A stretch of 41,957 bases of DNA from Chlorobiales bacterium (lineage in GTDB: Bacteria; Bacteroidota; Chlorobiia; Chlorobiales; Chlorobiaceae): positions 1 to 41,957 of the forward strand of contig JAKSDC010000159.1 of NCBI GenBank assembly GCA_022360275.1. The letters are read 5' to 3'. The translations under genes were made by a program, and so were the position numbers. Below, one piece after another: positions 25,578 to 33,648 of this stretch. The first letter of the stretch is position 1; the number at the start of each line of letters is the position of its first letter. The notes under the pieces were generated by a model. The model was not told the origin of the DNA. It saw nothing but the letters and a program-made list of their open reading frames with translations, and ran no database searches.

Positions 25578-26579
25578 ATGGACTACTCAACAAGAGAGGT
25601 TGTCGAATGTGGCTCAGCGACCATCATCAACTGCCTGCCTGAAATAGGCCACGAAACGGCAGTCGAAGAAATAATAGACGGTTTGACCTCTCAGCCAAAG
25701 CGTATTTCAAGCAAATTTTTTTACGATAAAAAAGGATCCGGGCTGTTTGAAAAAATCACCGCCCTCGAGGAATATTACCCGTCACGTACGGAGAAAGCCA
25801 TTCTCCAAAGTTTGCCGCTCTGTGCGATTACCGATTGTTCCGATGTCGATATTGTCGAGCTCGGCAGCGGCGACCATAGCAAGATCACTCTTCTCCTGGA
25901 GAAAGTCCCGGCAGCCTCCCTGCCCGGTGTCCGCTACTTTCCGGTCGATATCAGCCGTCCGGCGCTCGAAGCCTCCATTAAAGAACTGACCTGCATGTTT
26001 CCCGGTCTTGCAGTGCAGGGCATCGTCGCCGACTACATCCACCAGATGCACCTTGTCCCCGGTGACAGAAAGAAGCTCTACTGCTTTCTCGGCAGCACGG
26101 TCGGCAACCTCGACAGGGAAGAGGCGATGGCCTTTGTTCACGATATCAGTGAAACGATGAATCCCGGAGACGGCTTCCTGATAGGATTCGACCGGATAAA
26201 GGAGGTGCGCATTCTCGAAACAGCCTACAACGACGCACAAGGCCTGACGGCACAGTTCAACCGGAACATCCTCAACGTTGTGAACGGGCTGATAGAATCG
26301 GATTTCAACCCTGAGGATTTCGGGCACAGGGCTTTCTACGACAGGGAGTGCCAGCGCATAGAAATGCACCTCGAGGCGATGACGGATGTGTGCGTCAAGA
26401 CGCCGTTCACACAAGAGGATATCCTGATCAGCAAGGGGGAGCGCATCCATACCGAGAATTCACACAAGTTCGACGAGGAAGATATCCGGATGATCGCCGG
26501 GAACGCCGGTCTGGTTGTGAAGAATATCTTTTCCGATGAACGCGAGTGGTTCAGCCTGGTGCAATACGGGAAATGTTGA
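25578..26579 (+). CDS. eanA: Hercynine synthase EanA (histidine N-alpha-trimethyltransferase, EgtD-like)
   Basis: A 333-residue Methyltransf_33-family enzyme that trimethylates the alpha-amino group of histidine to give hercynine, the substrate of EanB. Family landmarks: KFFYDKKGSGLFEKITALEEYYPSRTE (47-72, in pieces), the SAM motif VELGSGDHSKI (93-103), FLGSTVGN and the C-terminal TENSHKF/FS region that shapes the histidine site. It starts at the base after the eanB stop codon. Pairing with EanB and the absence of EgtB/EgtC genes point to the anaerobic pathway. Together the two genes can make ergothioneine from histidine, SAM and polysulfide. Confidence 0.93.
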   Translation: MDYSTREVVECGSATIINCLPEIGHETAVEEIIDGLTSQPKRISSKFFYDKKGSGLFEKITALEEYYPSRTEKAILQSLPLCAITDCSDVDIVELGSGDHSKITLLLEKVPAASLPGVRYFPVDISRPALEASIKELTCMFPGLAVQGIVADYIHQMHLVPGDRKKLYCFLGSTVGNLDREEAMAFVHDISETMNPGDGFLIGFDRIKEVRILETAYNDAQGLTAQFNRNILNVVNGLIESDFNPEDFGHRAFYDRECQRIEMHLEAMTDVCVKTPFTQEDILISKGERIHTENSHKFDEEDIRMIAGNAGLVVKNIFSDEREWFSLVQYGKC

Positions 26580-26800
26580 TGATTTCACGGTTTCTTCTTT
26601 CACTTTTTCTCTCGACAGTTGTAAATGTTTTTCTTCCCTTCTCCTTCTTTTGACGTTCTTTCTTGTTTTGGAAGAAGGGGACATCCGTAAACCAAATATC
26701 TCAAAGGTCAATTGCTCTGCTGAAAATTTTGCGAATTGGGCGCGGCATTTATAGTTTTATCAAGAGCAAAACTCTTTATCGATTAAATAGGGGTGCCGCA

Positions 26801-27253
26801 ATGACAGAGCAGACCAAAAAAGAACCATCCATGTTCGAGTTGTACAAGCTCTTTCAGGAAACCACGGAGAAGGTTAGCGACCGCCGGGCGAAAGCAAATA
26901 CCTGGATGCTCTCGGTCAACAGTGCGCTTGTGGCTTTGTATACACTGCTGGAACAAGGCGAAGCGTTCACCGGGACATTGGGTCAGCGTCTCTGGCTTGT
27001 TGCCATACCTGTTGCAGGGGTTATTATTTGCCTTGCCTGGTATTCACTGCTTGTTTCCTATCGCAAGCTGAATCATGCAAAGTTCAGCGTACTCATGGAT
27101 ATGGAAAAGAATCTGCCGTATGCCTTATATACTCGCGAAAAGGAGTTTTTAGACCGGAACAGGCGGTGGAATCTCAGTAATATCGAAGGCTGGATACCTC
27201 TGGCTTTTGGTTTGCTCTATATCTTTCTTGGTTTGGTAGCACTTGCCTTGTAG
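26801..27253 (+). CDS. RipA-family small membrane protein
   Basis: A 150-residue protein with membrane segments at about 42-55 (weak), 60-85 (WLVAIPVAGVIICLAWYSLLV) and 128-150 (IPLAFGLLYIFLGLVALAL). The motifs FELYKLFQETTEKVSDRRAKANTWMLSVNSALVALYTLL, SYRKLNHAKFSVL and the closing WIPLAFGLLY match what I know of the RipA octameric membrane protein family, first studied in Francisella; function unresolved. ATG 26801 is preferred because AGGGG precedes it; the frame is open upstream to 26663. It lies 221 nt beyond eanA, so may have its own promoter. Homology by recollection. Confidence 0.75.
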   Translation: MTEQTKKEPSMFELYKLFQETTEKVSDRRAKANTWMLSVNSALVALYTLLEQGEAFTGTLGQRLWLVAIPVAGVIICLAWYSLLVSYRKLNHAKFSVLMDMEKNLPYALYTREKEFLDRNRRWNLSNIEGWIPLAFGLLYIFLGLVALAL

Positions 27254-27260
27254 CAAGTTG

Positions 27261-27309
27261 CTATCGAATGGTGCAAAGTTTTTTACCGCAAAACTTCTTT
27301 CCTCGATAG
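27261..27309. terminator. Nested stem-loop between convergent genes
   Basis: An outer CTATCGA (27261-27267) pairs with TCGATAG (27303-27309). Inside it AAGTTTT (27276-27282) pairs with AAAACTT (27290-27296) around a 7-nt loop. It lies between the RipA-type gene and pyrC, which converge, so a two-way terminator or mRNA end stabiliser is likely. There is no long T-run, so confidence is limited. Confidence 0.4.
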
Positions 27310-27390
27310 AAAGGTAAAAGAGGTGCAGGTTTCGATCTGAAGCTCAAAAAAACAAAAACAATGTACAGCTCCGAGAATCAGGTTTTGAAT

Positions 27391-28713
27391 TCACTCCAAT
27401 CCATGCAGCACACCCTTGTGGTAAATTCCTACAGCCCTTCCCTTCATGGTCCGGTTGAGGAACGGGGTGTTTCTTGATTTGGAACGGACGAGGTCTTCGG
27501 TGTAGGTCCAGGTCTCTTCGGGGTCTATGAAGGTGAAGTTCGCTTGACTGCCGGGCTCGAAAAGAATAGGGGAGAGTCCCATGATCTTTCTTGGGTTGGA
27601 GGAGAGAAGCTCGATAGCCCTGTAGATGGTTATTTTTTGTGTATGCACAAGCTCTGATAGCGTCAGTCCGACGGATGTTTCAAGGCCGATGATGCCGAAT
27701 GCCGACTGGTCGGCGGAACACTCCTTTTCATGGCGTGCATGGGGCGCATGGTCGCAAGCTATGGCATCAATCGTGCCGTCTATCAATCCTTCAAGGATAG
27801 CGTCCCGATTTTCGCGGCTGCAGAGCGGAGGTTTCATGATGTAATTGCCTTTGTCATCGGCTTCGTAGAGGTCCTGCTCGGTGAGTGTAAAGTGATGTGG
27901 TGTAACTTCGCAGGTAACCTGCATGCCTTTGGCCTTCGCCTGCCGGACAAGGTGCAGGGCTCCGGCAGTGCTGATATGGGGGACGTGGTATTTCGGTGAA
28001 GCTATCGGCGGATTGAGCTTGTGCTTTTGAAGATATTCAATCAGATTGATATCCCTCGCAAGCGTAATGACTTCAGCAACATCCGGTATTCCTTTGAGGC
28101 CAAGAAGCGACGAGTAGCTTCCTTCGTTCATGATCCCTCCTGACGAGAGTGAGGTATCCTCACAGTGCTGAATCACCAATAGGTCGAAACTCGCAGCATA
28201 TTCGAAAACCAGCCGCATCATACGGCTGGTCTGGACAGCGGTTCCGTCATCCGATATGGCTTTGATGCCATAAGAGCAGAGTTTTCCGTAAGGGGAGAGC
28301 TTTTCTCCCTTACTCTCTTCGGTCATGGCGGCAACAATTTCTATGTCGATTGGCAGATCTTTTGCGTTGTGCTTGATGAACGCTGCGCCAAGAGGACTGT
28401 CGATGACCGGTTTGGTGTTTGGCATGACGGCAACTCCTGTAAATCCACCGGCAATCGCTGCTCTGGAGCCTGTTTCCAAGGTCTCTTTATATTCCTGTCC
28501 CGGTTCCCTTAAATGACAGTGCATGTCGAAAAATCCTGAGGCGACAACTTTGCCGCTCATGTCGATAACCCGGTCATTCGGACCCGAGGGAACGGTGTCC
28601 TCATCAAAGGCAATCGTGTCGATCACTCCTGTTTCAGAAACCTTTATGGATCCCCGCATGTCGAGATTCTGTGCAGGATTTATCAGTCGCGCATTCTGGA
28701 AAATAATGTTCAT
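27391..28713 (-). CDS. pyrC: Dihydroorotase (class I)
   Basis: A 440-residue amidohydrolase-superfamily dihydroorotase that closes carbamoyl-aspartate to dihydroorotate in pyrimidine synthesis. The metal-binding DMHCHLREPGQ (His65, His67) and the late CDHAPHARHE motif are present, along with the GGFTGVAVMPNTKP strand and the TCEVTPHHFTL motif. Length and order fit the class I (PyrC/multifunctional type) enzyme rather than the short E. coli PyrC. It follows a fumarylacetoacetase-family gene by 26 nt on the same strand, so the two may form one unit. Confidence 0.94.
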   Translation of the reverse strand: MNIIFQNARLINPAQNLDMRGSIKVSETGVIDTIAFDEDTVPSGPNDRVIDMSGKVVASGFFDMHCHLREPGQEYKETLETGSRAAIAGGFTGVAVMPNTKPVIDSPLGAAFIKHNAKDLPIDIEIVAAMTEESKGEKLSPYGKLCSYGIKAISDDGTAVQTSRMMRLVFEYAASFDLLVIQHCEDTSLSSGGIMNEGSYSSLLGLKGIPDVAEVITLARDINLIEYLQKHKLNPPIASPKYHVPHISTAGALHLVRQAKAKGMQVTCEVTPHHFTLTEQDLYEADDKGNYIMKPPLCSRENRDAILEGLIDGTIDAIACDHAPHARHEKECSADQSAFGIIGLETSVGLTLSELVHTQKITIYRAIELLSSNPRKIMGLSPILFEPGSQANFTFIDPEETWTYTEDLVRSKSRNTPFLNRTMKGRAVGIYHKGVLHGLE

Positions 28714-28739
28714 GATTTCTTGGCCTGGATGATTGAGTG

Positions 28740-29447
28740 TTAGGGCCCAACGACAACGTCAAGCACCGTCAGCAGGGTCGAGCTGCAGCATCTGTTCTGA
28801 AGGAGTTCTGCGTGCAGCATGTCTCCGCTCTTTACCTTTCCCACTCCTTCGGGGGTCCCGGTGAACAAAAGATCGCCCGCCCGCAATCCGTAAATATACG
28901 ACAAATAAGAGATCAGCACCGGAATGCTGAACAGCATCTTTTCAGGCACACCTTTTTGCACAATGACATTGTTGAGAGAGAGCTCGAACACAAGTGTGTC
29001 CGGGTTATGGATGTCATCCGCAGGAACCAGATCCGATACAAGAGAACTGTTTTTAAACCCTTTGCATTTCAGCCACGGTTCACCTTTTCCTTTGGCATCC
29101 ATCTGGACATCACGGAGTGTCATATCGAGTCCGATCCCGTATCCTCCCACAAAAGACATTGCTTCTTCTGCAGGTACGCTCTCGGCATCTCTGTCGATGA
29201 GCACCACGAGTTCCGCTTCATAATGCATCCTGGTTGAGATCGGTTTCTCCTGGTAGAGAGGAATGAATGTCTTGCCGTTGTAAGAAAGTGAAGTGGAGGG
29301 TTTCAGGAAAATGAGCGGTTCTTCAGGTTTTTCGGCAGTGCCTCCTTTTGATTCCCACTGCAGCATTTCTTCGGCGTGGAGCTGGTAGTTTTTGCCGACG
29401 CAATAAATCGAATACGGGGCAAGGGAGGAGGCTGGTATGAGATCCAT
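28740..29447 (-). CDS. Fumarylacetoacetate hydrolase (FAH) family protein
   Basis: A 235-residue FAH-fold enzyme. Members hydrolyse or decarboxylate acylpyruvates and related beta-diketo acids with a divalent metal. Visible signatures: YCVGKNYQLHAEEM near the N-terminus, MHYEAELVVLID carrying the metal-binding Glu-x-Glu, GYGIGLDMTLRD, KCKGFKNSSLVSD, and the C-terminal LFTGTPEGVG loop. Length matches single-domain bacterial members (YcgM/acylpyruvase type). The specific substrate cannot be given. It is the first gene of the minus-strand unit with pyrC. Confidence 0.85.
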   Translation of the reverse strand: MDLIPASSLAPYSIYCVGKNYQLHAEEMLQWESKGGTAEKPEEPLIFLKPSTSLSYNGKTFIPLYQEKPISTRMHYEAELVVLIDRDAESVPAEEAMSFVGGYGIGLDMTLRDVQMDAKGKGEPWLKCKGFKNSSLVSDLVPADDIHNPDTLVFELSLNNVIVQKGVPEKMLFSIPVLISYLSYIYGLRAGDLLFTGTPEGVGKVKSGDMLHAELLQNRCCSSTLLTVLDVVVGP

Positions 29448-29476
29448 AAGTATATATATATTGGCGGTGCTGACTT

Positions 29477-29607
29477 GCTGCCGTGCCTGTAAGTAGTGGA
29501 AAGGTATGAATAATTATGGTTTATTCAGCGAATCGATGGTTCTTTGACTACTGCGCCATCCAGCTATCCGGTTTTGGGGGTTGATGTGAAGGCTCTGTTA
29601 CGGTAGC
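29477..29607 (+). ncRNA. Candidate structured RNA (6S-like position) upstream of the cyclo-ligase gene
   Basis: A long rod can be drawn. GCTGCCGT (29477-29484) pairs with ACGGTAGC (29600-29607). Inside, AGTAGT (29492-29497) pairs with ACTACT (29547-29552), continuing with AAAG (29500-29503) and CTTT (29542-29545). A terminal hairpin TGAATAA/TTATTCA is at 29507-29513/29521-29527. The gene 6S RNA (ssrS) often precedes this cyclo-ligase gene (ygfA) in other bacteria. There is no sequence match I can confirm, so this is a candidate only. Confidence 0.22.
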
Positions 29608-29667
29608 GTAAAGATGGTGGTAATTTCGTATTATATAAGTTTATGAAAGTCCTGAGAAAATACATCC

Positions 29668-30291
29668 ATGCCTGAAGAAGAAGGTGCTGACTCGAGCCTT
29701 GAAAAAGCCGGAGATAAAGATACAATAAGAGCTGAACTGAGGAATGTTCGTGCTGCAATGGACGTTAATGAGTGGAGATCAGGGAGTTGTCTTATTGCCG
29801 AGAAGACGGTTCAACTTCCTGAATTTCGTCGTGCCGGCAGTGTCATGCTCTACCTTTGCATGAATGAGCGGCGCGAAGTGGATACGGCACCTCTTATCAG
29901 CCGTATTGCAGCAGAGAAAGGTATAAGGATGTATATACCCTTTTCCTGTGGAAAGGATCTTTGTGCTGTGCCTTTCGGCAAGGATGACCCGGTTGTTTCC
30001 GGCAGGTTCGGCCAGCCGGAACCGGTTTATCATGAAGCAGGAGTGCAGGAGATGCCTGATATCGTTATCGTTCCGGCTGTTGCCGTCGACCGTGAAGGGA
30101 GACGACTCGGTTACGGGAAGGGATATTATGATCGTTTCGTTTCAGGGCTTCGAGAGCAAGACGATAACCCGCTTGTTATCGCGTTTGTTTTTTCTTTTCA
30201 GCTTCTCGATGCACTGCCGCAAGATCCCTGGGACGAGAGGCTTGACTGTATTGTTACTGAAAAAGAGGTTATACGCATTTCTAAACCGTGA
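29668..30291 (+). CDS. 5-formyltetrahydrofolate cyclo-ligase
   Basis: A 207-residue enzyme (YgfA/MTHFS family) that converts 5-formyl-THF to 5,10-methenyl-THF with ATP, salvaging folate. The nucleotide/folate signature GRRLGYGKGYYDRFV (about residues 147-161) is decisive, with VIVPAVAVDREG before it and the C-terminal DERLDCIVTEKE. ATG 29668 gives an acidic N-terminal extension of about 18 residues before the conserved RAELR. Its stop lies in the arm of an inverted repeat (30288-30304) just before ppk1. Confidence 0.92.
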   Translation: MPEEEGADSSLEKAGDKDTIRAELRNVRAAMDVNEWRSGSCLIAEKTVQLPEFRRAGSVMLYLCMNERREVDTAPLISRIAAEKGIRMYIPFSCGKDLCAVPFGKDDPVVSGRFGQPEPVYHEAGVQEMPDIVIVPAVAVDREGRRLGYGKGYYDRFVSGLREQDDNPLVIAFVFSFQLLDALPQDPWDERLDCIVTEKEVIRISKP

Positions 30292-30304
30292 AAACTGTTT
30301 TCAC
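30288..30304. promoter_or_regulatory. Perfect inverted repeat between the cyclo-ligase gene and ppk1
   Basis: GTGAAAA-CTG-TTTTCAC, 7-bp arms and 3-nt spacer. The left arm overlaps the TGA stop of the cyclo-ligase gene and the right arm ends 1 nt before the ppk1 ATG (30306). It could be a protein-binding site or an RNA hairpin next to the initiation region. The GTG inside the left arm is also in frame as an alternative ppk1 start. Confidence 0.4.
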
Positions 30305-30305
30305 A

Positions 30306-32444
30306 ATGGACCAGAATGCAGAATCGGTAAAGGCTCCGGTAAAGATACAAGGTTTTGAAAATCCGTCTTACTATATAAACCGCGAATTAAGCTGGGTGTC
30401 GTTTAACCAGAGAGTGCTCGAAGAAGCACTGTCTCCGAATGCACATCCGCTGCTTGAAAGGGTGAAATTTGTTTCCATTTTCAGCTCGAATCTGGATGAG
30501 TTTTTTATGATCCGGGTGGCAGGGCTTCAGGATCAGTACGAAGCCGGTATCCAAGATCGTTCAATCGACGGCCTCACTCCTCAAGAGCAGATAGAGAAAA
30601 TCCGGGAGAGGGTTCTTGAACAATTTCGGCAGAGAAACGACTGTTTTTATAATGACATTTGTCCTCAACTAAGCAGAACCGGTATTGATTTTGTCGAATA
30701 CCAGAGCCTCGATGAAACACAAAAAGAGAACTTGCATGGCTATTTCAGGAACGAGATTTTTCCGGTGCTCACTCCGCTTGCGGTTGATCCCGGACATCCT
30801 TTCCCTTTCGTATCGAATCTTTCCCTGAATCTTGCTGTGGAACTGGAAGATCTTGAGACCCAGGCCCTGAAGTTTGCCAGAGTGAAAGTGCCGAGTATCC
30901 TGCCGAGGCTGCTCCGTCTCGATACCATCGAGGGGCTTGATTTCGGTGACGACAGAATAAGGATTCTCTGGTTGGAGGATCTTATCCAGAACAATCTCGA
31001 ACAGCTTTTCCCGCACATGAGGGTCGTTCAATGCCACCCGTTCAGAGTTATCCGGGATGCAGATATTGAGATTGAAGAAGACGAGGCAGGAGATCTGCTT
31101 GAAACCATCGAAAAGGGCATACGGTCCAGGAGATACGGAAAGGTCGTTCGTCTGGACGTAACTCCGGCCATGCCGCAATCAGTAAGGAAAATTCTGATAA
31201 AAAACCTTGAAGTCAATCCTGAAAGTCTCTATGAGATTTCCGGTGCCCTGGGTGCGAGCGATCTCATGGAAATGATGAAGATCGAGAAGCCGGAACTGAA
31301 GGATGAGCCTTTTGCTCCTGACAATCCTATTGAGGAAAAGTTTGGCGGAGATGTTTTCGGTGCGATACGTCAGGGGGATCATCTGCTTTACCATCCTTAC
31401 GACTCGTTTCAGCCGGTTGTAGATCTTATCAACCAGGCGGCAAATGATCCACAGGTGCTTTCTATCAAGCAAACACTTTACCGTGTTGGCAGCAATTCCC
31501 CGATAGTTAAGTCTCTCATGAACGCTGTAGAGCAGGGGAAGCAGGTTGCAGTTCTTGTTGAGCTGAAAGCTCGGTTCGATGAAGAGAACAATATTGGCTG
31601 GGCTCGAGCGCTTGAAGATGTCGGTGCACATGTGGTGTATGGCTTGGTCGGTCTCAAGACGCATGCCAAGCTTACGCTTATTGTCCGAAGGGAGCATGGG
31701 AAACTGAGGCGATATCTGCATCTCGGTACCGGAAACTATAACCCTTTTACGGCAAAGATATACACCGATTACAGTTATCTGACCTCTAACGATCTGCTTG
31801 CACACGATGTGTCTGAGCTTTTCAACGCTTTGACCGGATACTCGAAACATACGACCTACAGGAAACTGATCGTTTCGCCGGTGAATACGCGCCAAAGAAT
31901 TATCGAAATGATAGATCGTGAGGTCGAGTGGCATAAGAAAGAGGGGAATGGTCGGATAATCATGAAAATGAACGCTCTAGTCGACAGGAAAATCATCAAA
32001 GCGCTTTACAGGGCATCATGTGGGGGGGTTTCCATCGACTTGATAATTCGTGGAATCTGCTGCCTTGTTCCGGGAATACAAGGGGTTAGTGAAAATATTC
32101 GTGTTATCAGTATTATCGGAAGATTTTTAGAACACAGCAGAGCTTATTATTTTCGGAACGGCGGCATGGATGAACTGTTTCTTGGAAGCGCCGATATCAT
32201 GCCGAGAAACCTTGACCACAGGGTTGAGGCGTTGTTTCCCATCATGGATAAGGAGCTGATAGAGGTTGTCAAATCAGAGCTTGAGCTTATTATCAGTGAT
32301 AATGTTAAGGCATGGGGAATGAATGCCGATGGCACCTATTCCAGGATTACCAACAACGAACCTGAGGTGAACAGCCAGGATATTTTTCTGAATCAGGCGT
32401 CCAGGAAAAAATCAATCAGTAAATTCAAAGTCAACGGATTATGA
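30306..32444 (+). CDS. ppk1: Polyphosphate kinase 1
   Basis: A 712-residue PPK1, which reversibly makes inorganic polyphosphate from ATP at the inner membrane. The N-terminal region YYINRELSWVSFNQRVLEEA is diagnostic, followed by SIFSSNLDEFFMIRVAGL. The autophosphorylated histidine is His453 in GLKTHAKLTLI, and the second active-site histidine lies in PRNLDHRVEALF near the C-terminus; YLHLGTGNYNPFTAKIYTDY is also present. ATG 30306 is preferred; GTG 30288 lies in frame. Its last codons overlap rpiB by ATGA. A run of seven G occurs at 32022-32028. It may supply polyphosphate bound by the CHAD protein in this window (inference). Confidence 0.96.
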   Translation: MDQNAESVKAPVKIQGFENPSYYINRELSWVSFNQRVLEEALSPNAHPLLERVKFVSIFSSNLDEFFMIRVAGLQDQYEAGIQDRSIDGLTPQEQIEKIRERVLEQFRQRNDCFYNDICPQLSRTGIDFVEYQSLDETQKENLHGYFRNEIFPVLTPLAVDPGHPFPFVSNLSLNLAVELEDLETQALKFARVKVPSILPRLLRLDTIEGLDFGDDRIRILWLEDLIQNNLEQLFPHMRVVQCHPFRVIRDADIEIEEDEAGDLLETIEKGIRSRRYGKVVRLDVTPAMPQSVRKILIKNLEVNPESLYEISGALGASDLMEMMKIEKPELKDEPFAPDNPIEEKFGGDVFGAIRQGDHLLYHPYDSFQPVVDLINQAANDPQVLSIKQTLYRVGSNSPIVKSLMNAVEQGKQVAVLVELKARFDEENNIGWARALEDVGAHVVYGLVGLKTHAKLTLIVRREHGKLRRYLHLGTGNYNPFTAKIYTDYSYLTSNDLLAHDVSELFNALTGYSKHTTYRKLIVSPVNTRQRIIEMIDREVEWHKKEGNGRIIMKMNALVDRKIIKALYRASCGGVSIDLIIRGICCLVPGIQGVSENIRVISIIGRFLEHSRAYYFRNGGMDELFLGSADIMPRNLDHRVEALFPIMDKELIEVVKSELELIISDNVKAWGMNADGTYSRITNNEPEVNSQDIFLNQASRKKSISKFKVNGL

Positions 32445-32869
32445 AAATAGCTATTGGAAGTGATCATGCCGGTTATGAATTAAAGAGAGCGGTCTATGCC
32501 TGGCTCCGAGAACATGGGCACGAAGCTGAAGACATGGGAACGTACTCGGAAGATTCGGTGGATTATCCGGATTATGCCCGCAAAGTCGCTGAAGCTGTTG
32601 CCAGGGGAGAATATGAGCAGGGTGTTCTGCTTTGCGGAACAGGGATCGGTGTATCGATCTCCGCGAACAAGATTCCGGGTATCCGTGCAGCGCTTGCATG
32701 CAATCCGGAATTCGCCAGCCTTGCAAGGCAGCATAACAATGCCAATATTATCTGTTTTCCTGCGCGGTTTACTGACCGTGAGACCGTAGGGAAAAGTCTT
32801 GAGAAATGGTTTGCGGCTGATTTCGAGGGCGGGCGCCATGAACGTCGAGTCGCAAAAATCGAGCCGTAA
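32441..32869 (+). CDS. rpiB: Ribose-5-phosphate isomerase B
   Basis: A 142-residue RpiB/LacAB-family isomerase interconverting ribose-5-phosphate and ribulose-5-phosphate, needed in the Calvin-like and pentose phosphate reactions. Family signatures: MKIAIGSDHAGYELK, DSVDYPDYA, and LLCGTGIGVSISANKIPGIRAA with the catalytic Cys and the phosphate-binding Gly/Ser loop, then RQHNNANIICF. It starts within the ppk1 stop (ATGA overlap), so translation is coupled to polyphosphate kinase. Confidence 0.95.
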   Translation: MKIAIGSDHAGYELKRAVYAWLREHGHEAEDMGTYSEDSVDYPDYARKVAEAVARGEYEQGVLLCGTGIGVSISANKIPGIRAALACNPEFASLARQHNNANIICFPARFTDRETVGKSLEKWFAADFEGGRHERRVAKIEP

Positions 32870-32938
32870 GGAATTTTCCCGGATGAGAGATTGTTTGTAG
32901 TGCTGAATATTTTGATTGTTTACTTTTGACTTTTTTTG

Positions 32939-33616
32939 ATGAGCATTGTACAGCGATATATAGACGAGGATTACCCGGTTTTCGAGGCATCTGAAAAAGT
33001 TCCGGATGTTCTTGTACGATTTCAGGAAGAAGGACTGCAGGATGCGCCGGTTCTGAAAGAGGGTAAGCTTCTTGCGTGTGTTTCTGCAGACGATCTTCAC
33101 GAGGCTGTCCGGGCTGAAACAGGGCTCCGGCTCGAAGACCTGTCCCTTGATGAGCCCGAAACAGTACGTAGTGATCAACATATTCTCGATATTTTCGAGC
33201 AGTTGAGTGGTAACCAGGTGCACGATATTCTTCCGGTTACAGGAGAGGACAGCGGGTATGAAGGGGTTGTCGATAAATCCTTTCTTCTTAAGGAGATTGC
33301 GCTGTTGTTTCATTTTTCGGAAACAGGGGCCACCCTTGAGATCGAAGTTCCTGCACTGGGTGTGAAGGTTTCTGACGTTGTCGGCGTCATTGAAAAAAAT
33401 GATGCAACGGTGCTAAGCTTCGGTATTGCCGAGCCGGAGCCGGGAGCGCAGACAATGGTTGTCACTTTCAGGGTACAGAGTCAGGATTTCTATCGCCTTG
33501 TAACAAATCTTGAGAAATACGGCTACTTTATCCGTTATGCCAGGCCTTCTGCAGGCGGCGGTGTTGATGAGCTTCGTGAAAAAGCTCTCGAATTCATGCG
33601 TTACATAGATATGTAG
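32939..33616 (+). CDS. CBS-domain protein with C-terminal ACT-like domain
   Basis: A 225-residue protein. The first 135 residues form a CBS pair (YPVFEASEKVPDVLVRFQEEGLQDAPVLKEGKLL and a second copy around HDILPVTGED). Residues about 140-215 look like an ACT-type fold (LEIEVPALGVKVSDVVGVIEKNDATVLSF), as in AcuB-like proteins. Such proteins sense adenine nucleotides or amino acids and usually regulate a partner. ATG 32939 is chosen over TTG 32936. It follows rpiB by 69 nt and precedes an amidohydrolase by 32 nt. The partner is unknown. Confidence 0.8.
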   Translation: MSIVQRYIDEDYPVFEASEKVPDVLVRFQEEGLQDAPVLKEGKLLACVSADDLHEAVRAETGLRLEDLSLDEPETVRSDQHILDIFEQLSGNQVHDILPVTGEDSGYEGVVDKSFLLKEIALLFHFSETGATLEIEVPALGVKVSDVVGVIEKNDATVLSFGIAEPEPGAQTMVVTFRVQSQDFYRLVTNLEKYGYFIRYARPSAGGGVDELREKALEFMRYIDM

Positions 33617-33648
33617 CGGTTCTTCTCTGTAATCCTTCGCGCTGATTT

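Noticed and set aside
25782..26450. 222-codon minus-strand frame
   Set aside because: Antisense to eanA, which has clear family motifs.
31179..31934. 251-codon minus-strand frame
   Set aside because: Antisense to the catalytic part of ppk1.
32480..33313. 277-codon minus-strand frame spanning rpiB and the CBS gene
   Set aside because: Crosses two good genes and the gap between them; no protein family features.
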